In this document: positions 7,084 to 11,315 of the stretch, in pieces
How the letters are laid out: every line of letters begins with the position of its first letter
How positions within the stretch are numbered: the first letter of the stretch is position 1
Source: Candidatus Omnitrophota bacterium
Lineage (GTDB): Bacteria > Omnitrophota > Gorgyraeia > Duberdicusellales > 4484-171
DNA: 11,315 nt
Assembly (NCBI GenBank): GCA_016939345.1
Contig: JAFGHG010000009.1
Coordinates: forward strand, 1-11,315
Reading direction: 5' to 3'
The notes under the pieces: model-generated
Databases searched by the model: none
What the model saw: the letters and a program-made list of their open reading frames with translations, nothing else
What the model was told of the DNA's origin: nothing
Position numbers and translations under genes: made by a program

Positions 7084-7743
7084 GTGTACGAAGAAGACGA
7101 TTTTATTCAGCTGTCAGCTCTCCAGCACTTCCTTTTCTGCGAGAGGCAGTGTGCGCTCGCCTATATCGAACAGACATGGGAAGAGAACCTGTTTACGGCA
7201 GAGGGCAAAATCATGCACGACAAAGCGCATGAGGAACAATTTGAAAAAAGGCCGGGTATTCGCATTGAACGGGCGCTGCCTCTGCGCTCAAAAGAGCTTG
7301 GTCTGAATGGCAAAGCAGATGTTGTTGAATTTCATAGGACACCTGACGGAAAAGGTTGGTTCCCTTTTCCTGTAGAATATAAAAGAGGGAAACCAAAACT
7401 TGATGATTGTGATAAAGTTCAGCTCTGTGCACAGGCTATGTGTCTTGAAGAAATGCTTGATGTAAGTATACCCAGTGGTGCGATATTTTATGGCCGCACA
7501 AGGCGAAGGCTTGATGTTATTTTTGATGATGCATTGAGAAATGAAACAAAAGAAACTGCCGAAAGACTGCATGAATTTATCAAACAAGGTAAAACACCGA
7601 AACCTGTTTACTCAAAGAAGTGCAAAAGCTGTTCGCTGATGGAAGTATGCATACCAAGAACTTTTGAGTTGAACAGACCAGTCGCAAATTACATCCATAG
7701 GATGATTGATGTAGAGGATTCTGATAAAAGGCTTGAAACATAA
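7084..7743 (+). CDS. cas4: Cas4 exonuclease, PAM-selecting adaptation factor
   Basis: Cas4 is a RecB-like nuclease with a 4Fe-4S cluster that trims prespacers and sets their PAM and orientation with Cas1-Cas2. The 219-residue protein starts at GTG 7084, directly after the cas7c stop; GAGG (7069-7072) is 11 nt upstream, so translation is probably coupled. The start ISALQHYLFCPRQC-like region reads LSALQHFLFCERQC (C19, C23). The nuclease residues are D79 in GKADVVEF and E98/K100 in PVEYKRGK, and the C-terminal cluster cysteines are C180, C183 and C189 in KKCKSCSLMEVC. All expected cluster and nuclease residues are present. Its last codons contain the -35 box of the promoter for the toxin-antitoxin genes that follow. 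In most type I-C loci cas1 comes next; here it is displaced by about 1.3 kb. Confidence 0.95.
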   Translation: MYEEDDFIQLSALQHFLFCERQCALAYIEQTWEENLFTAEGKIMHDKAHEEQFEKRPGIRIERALPLRSKELGLNGKADVVEFHRTPDGKGWFPFPVEYKRGKPKLDDCDKVQLCAQAMCLEEMLDVSIPSGAIFYGRTRRRLDVIFDDALRNETKETAERLHEFIKQGKTPKPVYSKKCKSCSLMEVCIPRTFELNRPVANYIHRMIDVEDSDKRLET

Positions 7744-7761
7744 CACGCTATATTCTATAAT
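7733..7761 (+). promoter_or_regulatory. Predicted promoter for the AbiE pair and cas1/cas2
   Basis: TTGAAA (7733-7738, 5 of 6 matches to the -35 consensus) and a perfect TATAAT (7756-7761) are separated by exactly 17 bp. This is the best promoter-like pair I see in the window. The -35 lies in the last codons of cas4. Transcription would start near 7768, at the edge of the AGTATAC repeats and about 36 nt before the antitoxin ATG. Confidence 0.7.
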
Positions 7762-7771
7762 TTGAAATACA

Positions 7772-7791
7772 AGTATACAATATAGTATACT
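7772..7791 (+). promoter_or_regulatory. Operator-like AGTATAC repeats
   Basis: AGTATAC occurs at 7772-7778 and again at 7784-7790, a 12-base period, and the second copy is followed by T. Because GTATAC is itself a palindrome, the pair is repeated in both direct and inverted sense. It lies just after the predicted transcription start of the abiEi-like gene. AbiEi antitoxins are known to repress their own promoter by binding repeats there, so this is a reasonable operator candidate; binding is inferred. Confidence 0.45.
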
Positions 7792-7803
7792 AATACATGA
7801 TAT

Positions 7804-8361
7804 ATGACGAATTCAGAACGTTTAAAAATTCTTGTTGACTCCGGGCGCACAGTGTTTACACCTTTGGATATGCGCATTCTCTGGCGCGAGAATGCGCACA
7901 AGGCAAAAATTAATACAGCCCGTATGTTTAAAAAAAATCTTTTAATGCGTATAACCAGAGGTTATTACGCATTGAATAAACGATACAACCCTTATGAGTT
8001 GGCTAATCGTATTATCTCGCCGTCGTATGTCTCTTTTCAGGCGGCGTTAGCTGCCGCAGGTGTGAGCTTTCAGTCCCGCGGAGAAATCGGCTCTGTTGCC
8101 TTGATAAATTATCACAAAAAAGCGGGAGATATTGTTTATACATATTCCGCAATGAAAAGATCATTGTTTTTTGACAAAACCGGCATTGTCGCGCGTGATG
8201 GTGTTTATATGGCTTTGCCGGAGCGGGCGGTATTGGACAGTTTTTATTTCGGCTTTTTGCCGGATTTGGACAACCCGGAAAAACTTAACAGGGAATATCT
8301 TTTGAAACTGAGCACACGATATCCGAAAACAGTACAGAACAAAGCAAAGGCGGTGGTATGA
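7804..8361 (+). CDS. abiEi: AbiEi-like type IV antitoxin, winged-helix autorepressor
   Basis: This 185-residue protein has the layout of AbiEi family antitoxins. An N-terminal winged-helix domain occupies about residues 1-56 (LKILVDSGRTVFTPLDMRIL ... RITRGYYALNKRYNPYELAN), and the C-terminal domain contains YVSFQAALAAAGV and ends with the family motif VYMALPERAVLDSFYF. In studied AbiE systems the antitoxin counteracts the AbiEii nucleotidyltransferase and represses the operon. A strong promoter and operator-like repeats lie directly upstream. No clear SD precedes ATG 7804. The stop overlaps the toxin start (ATGA, 8358-8361). It sits between cas4 and cas1, which is not a standard type I-C arrangement. 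The family call rests on motifs and on the partner gene; that it still works as an antitoxin is inferred. Confidence 0.82.
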   Translation: MTNSERLKILVDSGRTVFTPLDMRILWRENAHKAKINTARMFKKNLLMRITRGYYALNKRYNPYELANRIISPSYVSFQAALAAAGVSFQSRGEIGSVALINYHKKAGDIVYTYSAMKRSLFFDKTGIVARDGVYMALPERAVLDSFYFGFLPDLDNPEKLNREYLLKLSTRYPKTVQNKAKAVV

Positions 8362-9047
8362 GCAAACTGTTTGACAGGGATACTCACATGCGGTATCTGT
8401 CGTTGTTATTAACTGTCATGTCAAAAACTTTTCCTGAGCATTTGGCTTTCAAGGGCGGCACATGCGCGGCGCTGTTTTATAATCTTCCGCGATTTTCATT
8501 TGATCTCGATTTTGATATAGTGCGGCCTTTTGGTAATGCTGAAACATCATTGTTGAGAGAAATAGTTTCTCAGCATGGAAATGTACGGGAGTTTTATGAC
8601 AAGTCCTTCACATTGTTCTGTCTGTTCGATTATGGTAAAGGCCACCCGAATATAAAGATTGAACTCAATAAGCGTTTGTGGAAAAACAATACCTATAAGC
8701 CTGCATGGTTCATGGGCGTGGCAATGCGGATAGCTGACGAGTCTACACTGATAACCAATAAAATAATTGCATTGACCAACCGGCGCGGTGCAGTTGCCCG
8801 CGATTTATATGACACATGGTTTTTTTTAAAGAAAGGTTATTCGCTCAATGACGCGCTCATCATGGAGCGCACAAGCCAGGACAAAAACACATACCTGAAA
8901 TCGGTCATTATGTTTATCAAGAAACATTTTACATCCCGCAATGTTTTGCAGGGTCTGGGCGAGTCGCTTGACGAGAAACAGAAAGTATGGGTAAAAGCAC
9001 ATCTGATTAATGAAACAATGAGTGAAATCGAAAGACTGATTAAATGA
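8358..9047 (+). CDS. abiEii: AbiEii/AbiGii-family nucleotidyltransferase toxin
   Basis: This 229-residue protein is a DNA polymerase beta-fold nucleotidyltransferase of the AbiEii type. The diagnostic motifs are in order: FKGGTCAALFYNLPRFSFDL followed by DFDI (G33-G34-T35, S47, acidic D49 and D51), the third acidic position in IKIELNKR (E102), and the C-terminal TNKIIALTNR ... ARDLYDTWFFL (K135, R148, D149). Studied members modify tRNA or bind GTP and arrest growth, which gives phage defence by abortive infection. All core motifs are intact, so it is probably active. AAAGG lies 7 nt before the ATG, and the start overlaps the antitoxin stop. Its own stop overlaps the cas1 start (ATGA, 9044-9047), so toxin and Cas1 are likely to be translated from one message. 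Confidence 0.87.
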   Translation: MSKLFDRDTHMRYLSLLLTVMSKTFPEHLAFKGGTCAALFYNLPRFSFDLDFDIVRPFGNAETSLLREIVSQHGNVREFYDKSFTLFCLFDYGKGHPNIKIELNKRLWKNNTYKPAWFMGVAMRIADESTLITNKIIALTNRRGAVARDLYDTWFFLKKGYSLNDALIMERTSQDKNTYLKSVIMFIKKHFTSRNVLQGLGESLDEKQKVWVKAHLINETMSEIERLIK

Positions 9048-10075
9048 AAAAATACCTCAACACATTATTCGTCACGACACAGGGCGCATACCTTTCCAAA
9101 GAAGGGGAAACCGTTGTTGTAAGTGTAGAAAGAGAAACGCGCCTGCAGGCGCCTATACATACTCTTGGAGGTATTGTATGCTTCGGCAATGTGGCCATGA
9201 GCCCTTTTCTTATGGGTTTTTGTGCTGAAAATAATGTGGCTGTGAGTTTTCTAACAGAATACGGCCGGTTTTTAGCTGGTATTCATGGAAAAACAAAAGG
9301 AAATGTCCTGCTGAGAAGAGAACAATACCGGAGAGCTGATGACCCGGCATATTGCGCGCAAATCGCAAAAACAGTTTTGACTGGAAAAATTGCAAACTGC
9401 CGAACAGTTCTTGCAAGAGCATTGCGGGATCATGAAAATAAAATCAATACTGATGAAGTTGCAACAGCATCAAAAAGGCTTGCATTTTATCTTAGAAAAT
9501 TAGAACAGGATAATGATTTGCAAACCTTAAGGGGTATTGAGGGGGAGAGTGCTCATTCTTATTTTTCTGTTTTCGATCATTTGATTATCAGCCAGAAAGA
9601 AGAATTTTATTTTGATGAAAGAAACAGGAGACCGCCACTTGATAATGTCAATTGCCTTTTATCGTTTATTTATACTCTTGTTATGCATGATGTGCGTTCT
9701 GCTCTTGAAACAGTCGGTTTGGATTCCTGTGTCGGGTTTCTTCATAGAGACAGGCCAGGCCGCGCAGGGCTTGCTCTTGATATGATGGAAGAATTTAGGC
9801 CGTTTCTTGCTGACCGCCTTGTTCTTTCGCTGATAAACCGAATGCAGGTTGAAAAGAAAGGATTCAGAAAATCTGAAACAGGCGCTGTTCTCATGGATGA
9901 TGATACTCGAAAATCTATTCTTGTAGCTTATCAGAAAAGGAAGCAGGAAGATATCACGCATCCTTATCTGAAGGAAACAGTGCCGCTTGGTCTTCTTTTT
10001 TTTCTTCAGGCACTTTTACTGGCAAGGCATTTGCGCGGTGACATAGACGGTTATCCGGTCTTTATTTGGAGGTAA
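9044..10075 (+). CDS. cas1: Cas1 integrase, type I-C
   Basis: Cas1 inserts new spacers at the leader end of the array in a complex with Cas2. The 343-residue protein begins MKKYLNTLFVTTQGAYLSKE, typical for the type I-C subfamily, and ends GDIDGYPVFIWR, so both ends look complete. The metal-binding active site is visible as E166 in GIEGESAHSYF, H234 in GFLHRDRPGR and E249 in LDMMEEFRP. The ATG overlaps the AbiEii toxin stop and has no convincing SD of its own, which suggests translation coupled to the toxin. GGAGG at 10068-10072, at the very end of the gene, looks like the original ribosome site of cas2, now separated from it by an insertion that starts at the cas1 stop codon. Confidence 0.96.
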   Translation: MKKYLNTLFVTTQGAYLSKEGETVVVSVERETRLQAPIHTLGGIVCFGNVAMSPFLMGFCAENNVAVSFLTEYGRFLAGIHGKTKGNVLLRREQYRRADDPAYCAQIAKTVLTGKIANCRTVLARALRDHENKINTDEVATASKRLAFYLRKLEQDNDLQTLRGIEGESAHSYFSVFDHLIISQKEEFYFDERNRRPPLDNVNCLLSFIYTLVMHDVRSALETVGLDSCVGFLHRDRPGRAGLALDMMEEFRPFLADRLVLSLINRMQVEKKGFRKSETGAVLMDDDTRKSILVAYQKRKQEDITHPYLKETVPLGLLFFLQALLLARHLRGDIDGYPVFIWR

Positions 10076-10076
10076 A

Positions 10077-10201
10077 CCCTGTTAGAGATGAGTGATTATA
10101 TGTGGAAAATTGATGAATATATGAGAGAGTGGCATTTAAGGTCAGGTATGGGCAAAAGATATTTGATAAATAGATTAAAATGCTTCCTATCTCTAACAGG
10201 G
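10077..10201 (+). mobile_element. MITE-like 125-bp insertion between cas1 and cas2
   Basis: CCCTGTTAGAGAT (10077-10089) and its exact reverse complement ATCTCTAACAGGG (10189-10201) are 13-bp terminal inverted repeats. They are flanked on both sides by TAAA (10073-10076 and 10202-10205), which fits a target-site duplication. If the element and one TAAA are removed, GGAGG at the end of cas1 lies 9 nt before the cas2 ATG and the intergenic gap shrinks to 6 bp, the normal layout. Together these features support insertion of a small non-autonomous element. No transposase is encoded. The family is unknown. A 3-bp or chance TAAA match cannot be excluded. Confidence 0.7.
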
Positions 10202-10204
10202 TAA
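10088..10204 (+). CDS. Possible 38-aa ORF inside the insertion
   Basis: ATG 10088 opens a frame of 38 codons ending at TAA 10202-10204, covering almost all of the 125-bp insertion. It starts MSDYMWKIDEYMREWHLRSG and ends in a basic, hydrophobic stretch (KRYLINRLKCFLSLTG). It is in the same frame as cas1, with no stop between the cas1 TAA and its own end. GGAGG is 15 nt upstream, too far for a good ribosome site. I do not recognise the peptide. It may be a chance open frame in an AT-rich element. Confidence 0.25.
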   Translation: MSDYMWKIDEYMREWHLRSGMGKRYLINRLKCFLSLTG

Positions 10205-10210
10205 AAACTG

Positions 10211-10501
10211 ATGATGGTTTTAGTGAGTTATGATGTTAAAACATCAGAACCTGGCGGTCAAAAACGTCTTCGCCATGTTTCCAAAGCATGCCTGAATTAT
10301 GGTCAGCGAGTGCAGTACTCTGTTTTTGAATGTAACATCGATCCTGCGCAGTGGGCTGTTCTCAGACAGACTCTGATAGATATTATTGATGAAGAAAACG
10401 ATAGTCTCAGATTTTATTTTCTTGGTTCAAATTGGAGAAGGAGAGTTGAGCATATCGGAGCAAAAGAGGTTCCTGATCTCGAGGGGCCTCTTGTTGTCTG
10501 A
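10211..10501 (+). CDS. cas2: Cas2, type I-C adaptation subunit
   Basis: Cas2 is the small dimeric partner that holds two Cas1 dimers and the prespacer during integration. The 96-residue protein shows the ferredoxin-like start MMVLVSYDVKTSEPGG with the conserved Asp at position 8, the QKRLRHVSKACLNYGQRVQY helix and strand, SVFECNIDPAQW, and the C-terminal LRFYFLGSNWRRRVEHIG, all as in type I-C Cas2. ATG 10211 or 10214 could be the start. The only SD-like sequence now in reach is AGGG (10198-10201), which belongs to the right end of the insertion, 9 nt before 10211. The original GGAGG is stranded 125 bp away, so translation may have been weakened. The CRISPR leader follows. Confidence 0.95.
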   Translation: MMVLVSYDVKTSEPGGQKRLRHVSKACLNYGQRVQYSVFECNIDPAQWAVLRQTLIDIIDEENDSLRFYFLGSNWRRRVEHIGAKEVPDLEGPLVV

Positions 10502-10504
10502 CCG

Positions 10505-10558
10505 GTTTGCGAACCATAAGCAATCATATTAAACGATTAAGGTTCGCAAACATTTTTT
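10505..10558 (+). terminator. Hairpin with T-run after cas2
   Basis: GTTTGCGAACC (10505-10515) pairs perfectly over 11 bp with GGTTCGCAAAC (10541-10551), leaving a 25-nt loop, and is followed at once by ATTTTTT. This fits an intrinsic terminator for the cas operon starting 3 bp after the cas2 stop, although the loop is long. Part of the right arm, GGTTCGCAA, recurs at 10629-10637, so the hairpin may also belong to the leader. Confidence 0.6.
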
Positions 10559-10683
10559 GTTCTTTGAAAATCGAGACTTAAGTTAAATTCAATACAGGGT
10601 GACATTTTGTTGTATGTAGTTATTTTGTGGTTCGCAATAACCTTAATTTATTTAATTGTGGTTAAGAAACTTAGATTTTTCCT
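10559..10683 (+). promoter_or_regulatory. CRISPR leader
   Basis: This AT-rich, gene-free stretch lies between the cas2 hairpin and the first repeat. It is the leader side because the repeat 3' end (ATTGAAAC) points away from it and cas1/cas2 adjoin it. It contains a second GGTTCGCAA (10629-10637) within GGTTCGCAATAACC, which has short inverted ends (GGTT/AACC). The array promoter should lie here; TTGAAA at 10564-10569 is a possible -35, but I see no convincing -10 at the right distance. Confidence 0.75.
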
Positions 10684-11226
10684 GTCGCTCCCCGTACGGG
10701 AGCGTGGATTGAAACAAAGATCTGTTGAAACGGACATTTAATCAGTCGGGTCGCTCCCCGTACGGGAGCGTGGATTGAAACATAAAAATGTCAAAGATTT
10801 TGTTCTTTTTGATATGTCGCTCCCCGTACGGGAGCGTGGATTGAAACAACTTCTTCGAGTTCCGCTAATGTTCTGTCCAAGGTCGCTCCCCGTACGGGAG
10901 CGTGGATTGAAACTTTATGTTCCATGAACTGTTCTTATTGCGATTACGTCGCTCCCCGTACGGGAGCGTGGATTGAAACGAGTTCAACACGACAAACGTT
11001 CCTGCCTTCCAGGAGTCGCTCCCCGTACGGGAGCGTGGATTGAAACTCACTATACTCACAGGTACTTTTCGTATCATCAGTCGCTCCCCGTACGGGAGCG
11101 TGGATTGAAACTAAAGGACTTTCCGATACTCAATCAACTACATAGGTCGCTCCCCGTACGGGAGCGTGGATTGAAACATTTTTTCTCCTCCTTTGTTATC
11201 CGGCTGAATTGGTCGCTCCCCGTACG
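10684..11226 (+). CRISPR. Type I-C CRISPR array, 8 identical full repeats plus a truncated ninth
   Basis: Full 32-bp repeats start at 10684, 10750, 10816, 10882, 10948, 11015, 11080 and 11146, and all are identical. They begin GTCGCTCCCC and end GTGGATTGAAAC. Repeat bases 3-9 (CGCTCCC) and 15-21 (GGGAGCG) form a 7-bp stem with a CGTAC loop. Cutting after base 21, as known for Cas5c/Cas5d, would leave an 11-nt 5' handle. The eight spacers are 34, 34, 34, 34, 35, 33, 34 and 34 bp and all differ. I saw no match between spacers and the rest of the window. The ninth repeat (11212-11226) keeps only its first 15 bases, then changes to a RAYT-type element. Transcription runs left to right. Confidence 0.99.
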
Positions 11227-11236
11227 CGTCATTAAA

Positions 11237-11249
11237 GGGGTCAGACCCT
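11237..11249 (+). repeat. GGGTC-A-GACCC palindrome of the RAYT element
   Basis: GGGTC (11238-11242) and GACCC (11244-11248) are perfect inverted arms around one A, with a further G-T pair outside. REP-like hairpins of this type mark the ends of RAYT-associated elements and are their probable recognition site. Confidence 0.6.
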
Positions 11250-11267
11250 AAAATATAAATAAAAGGA

Positions 11268-11297
11268 TTGACAGGCATTGAGAAGAAGAGCTAAGAT
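11268..11297 (+). promoter_or_regulatory. Promoter of the RAYT gene, possibly leaderless
   Basis: A perfect TTGACA (11268-11273) and TAAGAT (11292-11297) are 18 bp apart. The ATG at 11304 begins only 7 nt after the last base of the -10 box, which is where transcription would start. The message would be nearly or fully leaderless, and no SD is present. Confidence 0.55.
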
Positions 11298-11303
11298 GGG
11301 AAT

Positions 11304-11315
11304 ATGGCGAGAGCG
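11304..11315 (+). CDS. Start of a probable RAYT (Y1 transposase) gene, cut by window edge
   Basis: Only four codons, ATG GCG AGA GCG (M-A-R-A), are visible before the window ends. The call rests on the context: the palindrome, the promoter placed directly before the ATG, and the MAR start seen in many RAYT transposases (single-strand transposition by a catalytic tyrosine and an HUH motif). None of the catalytic residues is visible. No alternative can be excluded from four residues alone. Confidence 0.5.

Larger units (their letters stand above)
11227..11315 (+). mobile_element. RAYT/IS200-like element interrupting the array (left end, continues beyond window)
   Basis: Directly after the broken ninth repeat come a GGGTC-A-GACCC palindrome in the context TTAAAGGGGTCAGACCCT, an AT-rich stretch, a promoter and a start codon reading M-A-R-A. 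This series resembles the upstream region of many REP-associated tyrosine transposase (RAYT) genes, whose proteins often begin MAR. The left border is placed at the point where the repeat sequence ends; a few bases (CGTC) may belong to either side. The right end is outside the window. Confidence 0.65.

Noticed and set aside
7084..9047. Idea that the two genes after cas4 are new Cas proteins
   Set aside because: Their motifs (winged helix plus MALPERAVLD; FKGGT and SFDLDFD) fit the AbiEi/AbiEii toxin-antitoxin families well, so novelty lies in the location and not in the families.
10163..10193. Possible promoter for cas2 inside the insertion (TTGATA with a weak TATCTC)
   Set aside because: The -10 matches poorly and the spacing is long; chance is likely in AT-rich DNA.
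10502..10683. A missing cas6 or other accessory gene expected near the array
   Set aside because: Type I-C uses Cas5c for crRNA processing, so absence of cas6 is normal; the leader contains no open frame of note.
10865..11251. Open frames on both strands across the array with repeated peptides such as PRTGAWIE, SLPVRERGLK and QSTLPYGER
   Set aside because: They are translations of the CRISPR repeats in different frames, broken only by spacers; no gene is supported.
1..11315. tRNA or rRNA genes or an attachment site
   Set aside because: I saw no tRNA-like cloverleaf, no rRNA sequence and no integrase with flanking direct repeats in the window.

Overview
This window holds a complete bacterial type I-C CRISPR-Cas locus, all on the + strand, inside a moderately AT-rich genome. 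I cannot name the species. The RAYT-type element at the right end, the DUF45 metallopeptidase and the type I-C system occur in many bacteria, so I make no lineage call.

Left flank (1-1460): the 3' end of a Fic-family gene, a promoter-like TTGACA-N17-TAAGAT pair, a decayed remnant of a SEC-C motif gene, then two overlapping genes: a UPF0158 protein and a YgjP-like (DUF45) zinc metallopeptidase with an HEMAH motif. A small hairpin separates these from the cas operon.

Interference genes (about 1500-7083): cas3, cas5c, cas8c and cas7c are packed with short gaps or overlaps and mostly strong Shine-Dalgarno (SD) sites. Inside cas8c a strong internal SD and an in-frame ATG at 5752 mark a 122-aa Cas11c small subunit made by internal initiation. 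There is no cas6. Cas5c is the expected crRNA-processing enzyme, and the repeats form the matching 7-bp stem.

Adaptation genes (7084-10501): cas4, cas1 and cas2 are present, but the module is interrupted twice. Between cas4 and cas1 sits a two-gene AbiEi/AbiEii (type IV-like) toxin-antitoxin pair with its own near-consensus promoter and an operator-like repeat. Its toxin gene overlaps cas1 by ATGA, so adaptation-gene expression may depend on the toxin-antitoxin transcript. Between cas1 and cas2 lies a 125-bp element with 13-bp terminal inverted repeats and a TAAA duplication. Removing it in silico restores a GGAGG site 9 nt before cas2, so it looks like a MITE-type insertion.

CRISPR array (10684-11226): a hairpin with a T-run and an AT-rich leader precede eight identical 32-bp repeats and eight spacers of 33-35 bp. 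A ninth repeat stops after 15 bases, where a RAYT-associated element begins (a GGGTC-A-GACCC palindrome, a promoter, and a start reading M-A-R-A). The array has therefore been cut at its old, leader-distal end, and older spacers may lie beyond the window.

The most unusual features are the toxin-antitoxin pair embedded in, and translationally coupled to, the adaptation genes, and the small insertion that separated cas2 from its ribosome site.
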